DNA from: Basidiobolus ranarum
Lineage: Eukaryota; Basidiobolomycota; Basidiobolomycetes; Basidiobolales
Direction: 5' to 3'
NCBI GenBank assembly: GCA_040143965.1
Contig: JASJQH010000011.1
Location: forward strand, 1 to 57,112
Length of the DNA: 57,112 nucleotides
Position numbers and translations under genes: made by a program. The notes beneath the pieces were generated by a model. That model made no database searches. It saw only the letters and a program-made list of their open reading frames with translations, and had not been told where the DNA came from. Below are positions 30,888 through 41,397 of the stretch, piece by piece. Each line of letters begins with the position of its first letter. The stretch's first letter is position 1.

Positions 30888-32910
30888 TTATTCTTCATCG
30901 GAAGTATCATCTCCAGCGGGTCCTCCACCTTTTTGCTGAGCACGGAGCTGGGCCATTTGTCCAGCAATAGAATCCTCCTCGGGTTCGGAAATATCATCTT
31001 CGATTTCTTCTTCAACGGGAAGAACTGAGGTATCTTGGACACAAAGCTCGATATCAGCTCTCAAGTCAGTGCCAACTTGAGAATCACTCTTTACAAAAAC
31101 AGTGAAGGGATAGTTTCCGGCACGTGGGGGTGCTTGGAACTGGAATTTCACTGTCTCCTTGTGGTCAAATGACAAGTTGCGCACCTTAGTGAAAGGAAGG
31201 ATTATGCGGTTGCCCTTAGCATCGCAAATGATGACCCACCAAAAAGGTCTCTTATCTAATGGGAAATAAGGAGAATGAATTCGAATGGGTTTCAGGTTTT
31301 CAGTCTCCTTGTCATGGTGATGATGGTGGTGTTCATCCTCGTCATCTGACTCGTCCGCTTCCTTTTCTTCACTAGATTTGTGTTCAGCCTGATAACGGGC
31401 CGATGTCAAACTCAACTTGACTACACAAGTAACAATGGCACCAGTAGTGATGACTTCGTCACCAATAACCTTGAAATATGCCTTATCAATTTGAACAGTA
31501 GGATAATCCATTGCAACATTCATCAGGTTCTCGTACTTCTCAGTGGAAAGATCACGGAGAACTAACTTTCTTTCTTCATTGGGGAGCTCGATAAAGTGTT
31601 TGACAGAGCGAACCTTCTTGTTAGCGAAAGCTCTTGCAAGTTCCTGATCAATGTAAGGAAGCTGGAGGAGGGCTGATTTGTGAACTTCAAGGCCTTGAAC
31701 CAACATCTGTGATAATTCCATACAACGAAGACTAGTATCCAACCAACTGTGCGCGCAGGAAATCTGGAGCATACCAAGAGTCAAATGGATTGACTTGGTA
31801 ATAATCTCCTTCTGATCAGAAGCTAAGCTTGGATCTTGAACGGGAACACGTTTGATGTAAGCAGTGATTAATGCGTGGGCCTTAACGCAATAAGGTGCGG
31901 TATACTTCTTGGATTTCATATATATCTCACCACGCTCTTCAAGAGTTTGCTCAAGTAATTTTATCAATTTGGGGATTTCCACTGCATCAGTAGGCTTGAA
32001 TGTAACTTCTTCCTTAAATTCAGCGCTAGTAGAGAGAAGACCGACCAATTCCTGGAGAGAAATACTGGGCTTCAACTGCTTGTAATAAGTAGCCATAGTT
32101 TGGTTCAGAATCTTATCTTTGGTATAACGAAGTGATTGGTACCACCAGCGTCCAACGTATAGAGGTAAAAAGAAGCCAAATAAGACACCATAAATGGCGA
32201 GAACGAAAAAGGAGTTACCCGACTCTACGAGCCATGAGGGAAGGGCAATACCAAGAGACATCGATTGACGGCCATCAGGATGGCCAAACTCCTCGTAATT
32301 CTTTCTAATTTCGTCATCTGTAAGAACTTTGTAGGCTTTAGTGAGCTCGACAAATTTGCTTTCCGCCTCTTCAGCCATATCGGAGCTAACCTTGTCAGGA
32401 TGCCATTTCAAACTAAGTTTTTTGTAATGTTTTTTAACTTCCTTGGTGGTGGCACCGGTTTCGATACCAAGAATCTCATATGGATCCCAAATGTTCGTCT
32501 CAATAACAGTAGTAGAGGCTTTATATGCGAGAAAACCAAACAATATCCAACCAAGAATAATGAGTATGAGCCTGAAGCAAGAAGGGTTAAATAAAGCTAC
32601 AAATATTCATCTCATAAAGAATATAGTTACTTTTTGCTCACGACATTGGTCTTCTTTTGAGCGCTCAAAGCTGCTTCTTTTTTAAGACAAAGATCACAAC
32701 GACAAGCGCGTGGATCCTTTCCAGCGACTGAATAATTATTAAAAGTTAGTAAACAAAGAATTATTTTCTTTTGAAATATAAAGAAAGACATAACTAGTTA
32801 CCTTTAGTTTTTCTAAAAAGAGAGATAGTAGTAGGAACAAGGGCCATTCCTACTACTGACAAAAGAAAGTAATTAAAGGTTGCACCCGACTCATCATATT
32901 CGTACTTCAT
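30888..32910 (-). CDS. SEC63: Sec63, ER protein-translocation J-protein
   Basis: Three exons on the minus strand, 32910-32802, 32727-32631 and 32571-30888, join in phase to 629 aa. The short first exon encodes MKYEYDESGATFNYFLLSVV (first membrane helix). A Cys-bearing cytosolic loop follows (ACRCDLC), then helix 2 (LILIILGWILFGFLAYK), a luminal J domain (WDPYEILGIETGATTKEVKKHYKKLS.KWHPDK, with HPD), helix 3 (FFVLAIYGVLFGFFLPLYVG) and the cytosolic Brl domains. The C-terminus has a run of six His followed by charged residues and ends in an acidic tail (DDTSDEE). With Sec61 and Kar2/BiP it drives post-translational import. It is a little shorter than the 660-700 aa usual in relatives. Confidence 0.93.
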
Positions 32911-34300
32911 TTTAAATGAATATGGTATGTAAACTGTTTAACCAAGTAGGAAGGACGATAAATTCCCAAGCCTACAATTGTTAAGCGAAGAATATGAGCT
33001 AAAGGTTGACTTCAAATTACAACTTCCTATTGTAAACTTTTTAAAGGGTACAATAGTTGGCGAATTGATAGGTAAAAAATGATTGAAATCCGGAAATACT
33101 ATCGATTTGATGAATCTATGCGTGCCACTACAACAATATCAATGCCCACAACTTGCTAGCATTCATATGACATTCCCAATCATAAATCTCAATCACAGGT
33201 CATTTTGGCCAATCAATTATTGGCAACGAAGCAAAGTAATCCGAGAATGCTTATTAAAATCGATGATTTATACTCAATCAAAAGTAGCCATGGCAGCAAC
33301 GTAGCTAATCCAACAATGCTGCTTAAGATATTGACTAAATTGAGCATCCAAAGGAATGAAGTTTAAGAGTCACGTGGTTCTTGTGACGGTTATTTAGGGT
33401 TAGGGTTAAGTAAAATCTATTGTGTGACAGTAGGTTTTGCATTCGCCAGTCCGGCAATATAGTCAAGATTTTGAACTTTCTCTAACGGAAATGTTGTTAA
33501 TACGAAAATAGCCAAATGTCCTATTACGAACTAGCCATTTCCAAACTTGATCATTTTTTTATATTCAACCAACAACGATCAAGATCATTCGACATTGACT
33601 TTTCCATTTTACTACTTTCGGCATGCTCTTGTTCTTTTTCTAGTATTGATCCCTTTTCAGAGAAATATTTTTGCGTTGCTAAAAGACAAGTCTAGTAGTG
33701 ATTTTCATTCATCGAACCTCCCAAAACTATAAGCACAAAGTCGGACAGAACTCCATTCTATTTAGTGATGTGGCCCAACCCTAGGTTGCAATTTGTACTT
33801 CGAGTAATGTAGAATAAGTTAAGGTGTTGTGCCTGCTGGCTCTTATGTCGCTGAAATTGATCCATGTAGCTAAATCAACCCTAACCCAAACCCATCAGGA
33901 AATCATTTACAATATGAAGGAACTGCTCGTTTCAGTTTGCTAAGTCCGCTTTTATTCTAATACGAATACCACTTTGTAGCCATAGACGACTTCATATTTG
34001 TATTGGCTTTAAAATAAGATCTGATTTAACTTCGATTAACTCTTTTTATTTTAGAATTCAATACAAATATATGCAAAAAAAGAAAAACTACTAATATATA
34101 GAATACAAAAGCTTTCGTTTCAAGTGTATCTTTCTTTATCTCTCTTCGCTACACACATACCTGTCGCAATATTGCTGCTGTATGTATATGAAAAAGATAC
34201 ATTTGTTCACATATAGGAGCAACCAGTTACATTTTGTACCTTAGAGCCAACTTTTTATGTACTTGGTATAACCAACTATTTCCTCGTGTTCAATATTGTC
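32911..34300. other. Intergenic upstream of SEC63, with telomere-type motifs
   Basis: TTAGGGTTAGGGTTAA lies at 33394-33409, directly beside ACGTGG (33371-33376), and AACCCTAACCC at 33877-33887. Short frames at 33083-33304 and 33547-33732 have no family resemblance. The length (about 1.4 kb) is long for this part of the window; an unrecognised RNA gene is possible. Confidence 0.4.
33394..33409 (+). promoter_or_regulatory. Telomere-type double motif
   Basis: TTAGGGTTAGGGTTAA, about 490 bases upstream of the SEC63 ATG. A second motif, AACCCTAACCC, lies at 33877-33887. Same type as at 27536-27619; a Tbf1/Taz1-type binding site is the likely reading but unproven. Confidence 0.45.
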
Positions 34301-34532
34301 ATAGGGACACTATCCCAAGGACGGCTTGGTCTCCTAAGGTCGTTCAGCATGTTAGCGTATAATTTCAGGTAGAGTATCCTCACGTCACTTATCTAATATG
34401 TAACTTCTAGCTTCTGAGGCGGCCTTTCTTTATTACTTGTGTTGTATATTTACCTTAATCAAATAGCACTGACTCAACTAACTGTCGTATATTTTGTAGT
34501 TGAGAAGTTTTCAAACGCAGCCTCCTAACAAG

Positions 34533-35185
34533 ATGGGTTTATTTTATGGATAGAAGAGTTATACGCATGCAGGTAAGTTATTTTACTAATGAGTAAGGGG
34601 ACTCGAACTTTGTTTCTGGCTTGTAATTCTATTGAGCTCTAAGCTTTTACTTTAGTTGTTATCGTAGAACTAAGCGTTTAGTATGTGAAGATGGCCTTAC
34701 CGTTTGTGTTCACGATTCTGATGTACGTCTGAGAATAGCCGAACAAGAAACTCAAAGACTCCGGTTTAATCCGATATATCTTTCAGTAAAAAAAAACCAG
34801 GTGGTCTGTCAAAAAGGTACATTGGTCGCAATCCAAGCCAGTGTCTTTATTACTTCAACTTTAAGAGCTACTAAAGCATGGAAATTGAACGACCAGTTGC
34901 ACTAAAGATTAATACTTACTCCTCGTGTAGACAGTCACGAATTGATATGTATCTCCGTTAAAGCAGCCAAAGACAAATCTATCAATATATCTGGTACGTT
35001 TCAAATTGTAAATATACTGAAGAAATCGAGTCTAATTGATATATATATATGTATGTTTAGAATCTGCGTTGATTGATGAAGCCATTATTGTTGTGGAAAG
35101 TGGATTATTTTTGGAATTTATTCTTTATGATAATTGTACAATTCAGATGGACGGAGGTGAAGTGAGGGTGAGTAATAGAAAATAG
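34533..35185 (+). pseudogene. Unrecognised multi-exon coding segment, possibly decayed
   Basis: Three exon-like blocks join in phase through clean introns: 34533-34572, then GTAAGT...CTTTAG, 34656-34993, then GTACGT...TTTAG, 35061-35185. They read GFILWIEELYACSCYRRTKR, LVCEDGLTVCVHDSDVRLRI, AEQETQRLRFNPIYLS, and, after the last intron, SALIDEAIIVVESGLFLEF up to a stop. One in-frame TAA near 34903 interrupts the middle block. Matching splice phases and codon-like sequence argue that this was a gene; upstream exons could not be fixed. I do not recognise the family. Alternatives are a real gene with an intron I have misplaced, or a relic. Confidence 0.35.
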
Positions 35186-35560
35186 TTTTTTTGATTGTGT
35201 AGGTGTACAAAAAGACCAGAAATAATAAGTTCTTGAATAACGTTCAGAACTATGTAGTGTACAGGGAAAGGTCGAAACTAAAATAGTGCATTTAGATTTC
35301 AAAGTAGTCGAATAATTTGATGTGCGTCAGGGCGAGAATGATGTAAGAAAGGTAAGCGCTTGAAGAGGTCCCGAGTTTTCATGTAGGATGTATACTAATA
35401 CTAATCGATGGGTAATTTCAAGCAGATATGGTTAAACTTCACAAGTTTGACACACTGGTTTAAGGCTCGATGCCATGTTGAACAATCTTTACAACTCGAG
35501 CTTTTAAGTTCTTTTGGAAAGATACGAAAAAACCATGGTAGCATAACTAAACACGGCCTT
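35186..35560. other. Spacer, EPL1 3' flank
   Basis: No ORF or RNA-gene motif recognised. Confidence 0.35.
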
Positions 35561-38061
35561 TTAAGTCACTGAGTCCATATCCATCTTAAGTCGTGATGAT
35601 GATGATGAGGATGTAGACTCGATCTGATGCCCTATGCCATTCAGCTCATTTGATGTCCTCCCATTACACATGAGACTGTTACCGCTGCTGTTACCATTAA
35701 TTCCCATCTTTGAGTTGTGACCGTTCATCCCATTTCCATGCACACTCGTGTTTGACAACTCAGCAGACTTGATACCCTTGGAAGAAATGGTTTTTCTTAC
35801 AACATTGATATTACTGGTTTTAAGATTCGATGGATTGAGCTTTAGACCATTAACACGCCTTATTTGATTACTATTTAGCGAGGATGGAACTGATGGTGTA
35901 GTGCCAAGTGGAATAGGTGTTGCGGAAAAGTTGGCAACCGACTCGGCGTACAACCCCGCACGGAAATTCAATAACCTGGATTACAAACGACAAGTGGTGA
36001 GCTCGTATGCTTATGCTTGTGATGAAGAGGTATTATAAGAACCCTACCTGTCATAAATATCATCGTAGTTGGTATACTCCTGATCACTGTTGTCATCGTC
36101 GTATTTGAACTTCTGTAGGACCTGATCATTTTCTCTGTGGGCAGTGGGTGATCTTCTGCGATCAATGAACATACGACCACCACGACCAACACGACATCGA
36201 AATCGTCCATTGTGATGATTTGAAACTGATCTGAAGTAACTAGATGGTTGAACAGCTTGCGGTGGCTGAATTGGGTTCTATGTAGTTGATATTTGTGAGT
36301 TCGAATTTGTTTGACATAGCTAGAAAATATACGATTGTTCTTTACCTCTGTGATATCAACCCAAGTGCTCGCAGCCTCTTTCCGCTTCAATAACTCGCCA
36401 ACCAGCTTGATATTCTTGCCGATCTGATTAGAGAAACTTCTGGGTTTAGGACTGGGGCTGTTTGAGCTCTCATTACCCTCGATAACCTTGATCTTACGAA
36501 GAGGAATGGTAATGGTTGCACTGTAATGAATGGATTTTGATATTAACGATCTAAACTTAAATATAAATGATGGATCCAGTGGAGCACAACCGTCGACAAA
36601 ATGTGTAGAGCGAAATTCAATACATACCGAGGATCACTTGAAGGTGAAGCTTTCTCCTTGTTCTTTTTCTGAAGGAAAAAAGTAAGTATCTAAGCTTGTC
36701 AGGCGCTTGATGGAGATGATAACAGAACCCAAAATACCTTATGTACCAAGTAATTTTCGTCCACTTCATTCGTGAAACCAGCCAATCTCCTATGTTCACG
36801 GACAAGACACTTCTGATCGAATATCAGTCGTTCCAAAACCAACGACTCTTTCCGCATTTTTTCTCTGGAACAAACTTCGTGTAGCAACTCTTTCACCATG
36901 TATAATTCATGGCGAAGATTAGACAGTTTTTCATGAGATTGCGCATCAGTTCTACGGGTTTTGCGAGTGGATTTTATCTCTCTCCTTCTAAAGCAAACAT
37001 AAGGATCTGACTCATTCAAAATGTCGTTGACCTGTAAGAGATGGAATGGAATGAGTAAATGTTCGAAGAGGTAAACAACTTATTGACAAACACTTCACCT
37101 TCAAAATTGGGGTAATTGACTGGCCATTACTAGCTACTCTCCGTTCTTTCCAGTGTTCGTAAATTGATGAGGCGGCTGGGTGCAAAGGCTGATCAACAGA
37201 GTTTGAATAAGCTAACGGACAGTTGGTTGAAAATACCACCATATCTTCGTAGGGCGGAATAGCTGAATTGTACTTGAAATGGGTTTAGAAAAGAAATTCA
37301 ACACATAAGGTATTTATTTACATGATCCCCTGATAAAATAAATGGCCATTTACTTTGTCGTTAGCTGCGCTTTCAAATATGTACATAACATTCTCAAATT
37401 GATCCTCCGTAAGCTTCTTGTCCTCTGTAGCTTTCTTATTAAAATCTTCTAGCCACTCTTCATCGATCTCGTCTAAGTTGTATGGACATCCAGTGGAATC
37501 TTCAACACTAGCTGAGAACCGAATGAAAGTACTAGGTTGGTGAAAAACCTTCTTGTATAAATGTTCGTAGCCTTCAATCTGCTTCGAAGCATCGGGTGTT
37601 GGAATGTATAAAGGTGCGGCATCACCAGTTCGGGCCGCTTGTGAGGCAGAGATGGCCGCTTGTAGATGGTGTTCCTAGATGGAGCCAATAAAGAGGTAAG
37701 TCGATGGCAATATGGTAGGAATAATATCTAAACCCGTTCAAATATGTGGTAAAAAAGTGAACGACCAAGATGTAAAAAAAAACATGTTCAGTCAAAAATG
37801 GACAGAGACTCAACCCATCTAAACAAAGAGTATATAGATCATGGTTGTCAAAAGTCCCAAGATCCAAAAACTAGAAAAAATAAAATATTTAAAAAAACTG
37901 CGGCTTACCTCTTCCTCCTCTTTCTCTACGCCAGTTTCTACTTGTGGTACACTTCGTTGAGTATTTGCTACTTCATCGAAGTCAGGGATCTCAGATGCAC
38001 GGTAGACAGGAAGAGGACGCTTATCATCAATCTTTCGAGATCGAAACTTAGCTTTAGGCAT
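35561..38061 (-). CDS. EPL1: Epl1, enhancer of polycomb-like subunit of NuA4 histone acetyltransferase
   Basis: Eight exons on the minus strand: 38061-37909, 37674-37354, 37272-37099, 37031-36738, 36668-36628, 36520-36346, 36277-36048 and 35975-35561, giving 600 aa in phase. The EPcA domain begins MPKAKFRSRKIDDKRPLPVY (basic N-terminus for nucleosome contact) and includes YIPTPDASKQIEGYE, NLDEIDEEWLEDFN, YEHWKERR, then ILNESDPYVCFRRREIKSTR and KTRRTDAQS. A coiled part follows (RHELYMVKELLHEV), then ATITIPLRKIK and NPIQPPQAV with the RVGRGGRMFIDRR motif. The C-terminus is Ser/Asn-rich. Epl1 anchors Esa1, Yng2 and Eaf6 (Piccolo) to NuA4 in the nucleus. The first intron, 234 bases, is much longer than the others. 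Confidence 0.93.
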
Positions 38062-39046
38062 TGAGAAATTAAGCTTAAAGTAAAAAAAAACGCTCTTAAC
38101 AAAGGAAAACTAAGATCCAGATGAAGATGAAAAGATCCTTTAACGCATGACGTCAAGGCGTTTATTAATACCAGATGTTGGCAGTGACCAGGATCTACTG
38201 TAATAGTCTCGATCTCAGTGTTTGCAATACTATCTTCCTTTCGCTTTACTTCGAGGGGGGGTTCTCGTTTCGCCGGGCGGCCGTATAATTTTTTTCCTTT
38301 CTCCCTTTCTTTTTTCGTTAATACCTCCCCGTTTGGAGACGCAAAAACTCGATGGTGGTTGGGGCGATTACGCAAATATGAAAAAGGCCCCTGGATCAAA
38401 AATTTTCACTATGTTTCCCAGTGATAGGTGCGATAGATCACTTCACCTGATTTTCCATTAGAATAGATGAATTTATGGTCACGAAGTAACCATCTATAGG
38501 TATTATTGAGTATCTAGCCCTATGGCAGGGTGAGTTCCTACCAAAAGAGTCACACTCTGATGATGCATCCCTCATAAATTATAGATTACTTTGTTCATTG
38601 GTGGTTAGTCTTTCGCCTAACCCTGCTCATTAATTCCATTTGATTAGTGTCATCAAGTGTGTGTAAATGAATCCATTTGATTAGAGCCATTGAATTCTGT
38701 AGATTGCATTTGATTAGAGCCATTGAATTGTGTAGATTCCATTTGATTAGAGCCATGGAATGTGTGTAAACGTTCTACCTCAGCTCATGCCAAATCAATC
38801 CATATGACTCATCGGTGACTGGGCACTCATTGCTAAATTATTAAGCAGAATGGATTGCGATTGAATGGTTCATTTACTCAACCTTGCACAGATTCAATGA
38901 ACTTGCTAAATACTGATATATTTGTTATTCATAAAATTTGCCCTCTGAAATTGATGCAAGAGTGTTCTTTAATAATGAGTGTACTACAGTTTGGTTAAGG
39001 TACAGGTAGAGGTAAAGGTAAACGTAGAGAGGGATCCAAAGGAAAA
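38062..39046. other. Intergenic: EPL1 upstream region, minisatellite, QCR9 3' flank
   Basis: The EPL1 side (38062-38400) contains a GC-rich patch (CGAGGGGGGGTTCTCG, CGCCGGGCGGCCG) at 38249-38283 and an ATGACGTCAA site (CRE/ATF-like) at 38148-38157. A short tandem repeat lies at 38636-38771. No ORF supported. Confidence 0.5.
38636..38771 (+). repeat. Minisatellite, about 34-bp unit, four copies
   Basis: Four successive copies begin with CATTTGATTAG at 38637, 38674, 38707 and 38740. The core is ATTTGATTAGAGCCATTGAA followed by TTGTGTAGAT or similar; the outer copies diverge most. Non-coding. Confidence 0.85.
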
Positions 39047-39326
39047 TTAAGACTCTTGAACGAACTTGTGTTTAACATCTTCCCATTGTTTCTACAAAAG
39101 AAGAAAGGTTATTGAACTGAATGGTATATACATTGGTGAAGGAAAAGCTTACCCCTTTGTTCAAATTATCCCAAAGTCTATCGAAGCCAATATCGTAAGC
39201 AGCTTGGAGACCGAATGCTGCTACAAAAATCCCCGAAATAAACACAGAGTTTCTACGGAATAAGGTATTGTAAAATACACGACCAACACGGTTGGCAGTG
39301 GTGTTGTTACCAGCGGCAGAAGGCAT
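39047..39326 (-). CDS. QCR9: Cytochrome bc1 complex subunit 9
   Basis: Exon 1 is 39326-39153 and exon 2 is 39091-39047; they join in phase (DNLNKG/KQWEDVKHKF) to 72 aa. The short N-terminus is followed by FYNTLFRRNSVFISGIFVAAFG, one membrane helix, then AYDIGFDRLWDNLNKGKQWE, the family signature. Subunit 9 (UQCR10 type) is in the inner mitochondrial membrane and supports the Rieske protein and cytochrome c1 in complex III. Length fits the family (about 65-75). Confidence 0.93.
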
Positions 39327-39846
39327 TTTGGTAGGTGTAGATTTTACGAAAACAAGAATACACTGGACAATTTCATTTCTCTGGAGTCATTAGAACCATC
39401 CTCTCTCCCCATTCCATTTTCTTGCATTGGGGAGATCTTTAATTGATTGGGGTAATCTATCTCATGCCATCCGTACATCACCGCATGTCACTGGCTTATT
39501 TAAGTTTTAATAAATAATCAATAATCGTTATCAGATAATGTATACTAACAATGATAATTATATAACTAATTGCTTTGATTTAATAATCTCGTTTACATTC
39601 ACGAAATGGTTCCTTTGTATTGTTTAGAAGATCATGATAGGTCACAAATGAACACAATCCATACTCTAAAATAGAATCCGCACATATGCTCACAACGGTC
39701 TCAGTATAAGAGTAAAGAAAGGGTTTGTAATGTAAACACTTGGGGTTAAGAGCGAGGTAAATCAAGAACAACTAAAAATGGCCATAGAGTGTTTCTACAT
39801 ATTATTGGATAGAGATACATATATGATAACTTCTAGTCTACACTAA
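39327..39846. other. Spacer: QCR9 upstream region and 3' flank of the A20/AN1 gene
   Basis: AT-rich, no supported ORF. The frame at 39580-39771 lacks family resemblance. Confidence 0.35.
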
Positions 39847-40582
39847 TTAATCCTCAAGTCGAGTAAAGCTTCTACCACCAGTATGTCGCTCATTAAGCTT
39901 GGGGTTATTTTTGGCCAAAATGGTTCTATCTTGACCAACGAAATCAAAGTCACAATCATGTTTATCAGCGTAACGATGAGAATCACAATAAACATAATCT
40001 AAAGAGAACATGAAACTATATTAGCTATATTGTTCACATATGTTGAATATTTTGCATGGATAGAGTTACATACCACATCTACATTTGTTGATGGTTTGCT
40101 TGGCGAGTGGGATCTAAGAAAATATTCATGTAAATTAATAAGGAAAGGGTGGACTAACATAATTAATACTACAATACCTTAGCTTTGCATTGGAAACATC
40201 TACCCTTGTTGGTTTGGATCTTTTTAGGAATGATTACTTCTGCTTCAACTGGGGCTTCTTGTACTACTTCACTTGAAACTTCAGCGATCTTGGGGGCTTC
40301 CGTCGTAACTTCTACGTTAGCTACGGCGGGGATGATAGATTCCACTGAGGGGGTGTAACTAGGAGTGATAGGTTTTGAGAGGGCTAGAGGGGTGGTGGGT
40401 TTCGAATCTTCGTTCAATTGCTTAAAGCACTTTGAGCACATCTGATTGTATATAGGACTCCTATGTATCAGATATGTTGATTAGTATGTAATAACAATTG
40501 GGCTGATTCACACTTGTAATTACCCGTAAAAACCACAGTTGTTGACACAGAATTCAGGCATACTAGAGTTGTTTTGCTCCAT
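39847..40582 (-). CDS. A20/AN1 zinc-finger protein (stress-associated protein type)
   Basis: Four exons on the minus strand, 40582-40524, 40460-40178, 40113-40074 and 39998-39847, give 177 aa. The A20 finger spans residues 11-35: CVNNCGFYGSPIYNQMCSKC. A Pro/Ser/Val-rich acidic linker follows, then the AN1 finger: CFQCKAKIPLAKQTINKCRC, YVYCDSHRYADKHDCDFDF, with all eight metal ligands (Cys and His) in place. The A20 finger of this family binds ubiquitin; AN1 fingers are linked to p97/Cdc48 and protein quality control. In plants and animals the genes respond to heat and oxidative stress. The introns cut both fingers. It shares an 815-base divergent promoter with KRE33. Confidence 0.9.
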
Positions 40583-41397
40583 TTTAGGGGATTGTTTAGT
40601 TGTTGGAATAGAGTTGTGTGCGGTGAGTAAAGGTAAGATTAATTTATCTTGCGGTGGTTAGAGTTCTAGATAGTCACAGGTGCTTGCGAAACCAGAAGGA
40701 AATAAAAGAGATAACAATAAATGAAAATAGACACAGCCAAGGGAAGAGGGAAATCAATCGAATTATCTAAAGTAAGGGAGAAAATGAGGCGCAGAACATG
40801 TGGAAAAAAGAAATGAACTCGGAACCCGTGGGTGATCAGATGATAGGTAAGACCAAGCACGCATGGAATAATTCCTCTAATGTAATTAAAGCACAGCACT
40901 TTATTGCGATAACATCATAATGATAACAAATGCTTTAATCGAGATCAATGTATCCCCATGTCACCTCGCCATATTAGCCTGAATCAAGGCGCAGAGTGAC
41001 GCTAATTCTCGATCATTCTTCATTACTACCTGCTCTGCCCCGATCTGCATATCATCACGTAAAGAGTTAGCTTCCACCCTGGATTGTGTCAACCACCACA
41101 TCACGTGACCCACTCTCGAGTTAGAGTTTGCTTGTTCTACCAAACCTAATTCTGTAATAATCACCAAAAGCGATTTAATCAAAATTCGAGAAAAAAGGAA
41201 CTTTTATTCACAACTATGATATTGCCTCGATAACACAAAAATTTCGACTATTCAAAAATTAGAAAAAAAAAAAGAAAAAAATTCTAACAACGCAGAATCA
41301 TGTAGTAAACTCGCCAAGCATATATTCACGCTTACAACCCTTTCTTGTGAACATTTGAGAATTGACTATCCCCAATTCCTTACCGAAAGTCAACAAG
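40583..41397. promoter_or_regulatory. Divergent promoter region, A20/AN1 gene and KRE33
   Basis: 815 bases between two start codons. ATCACGTGACCC (41099-41110) is an E-box/CACGTG site. An A-rich run at 41258-41280 precedes the KRE33 start by about 120 bases. No ORF of its own is supported (the frame at 40961-41182 has no family). Confidence 0.5.

Noticed and set aside
37675-37908. Long first EPL1 intron as host of a C/D snoRNA
   Set aside because: There is an ATGATCT (weak box C) and a CTGA (box D) about 65 bases apart, but no flanking stem and no clear C'/D' boxes.
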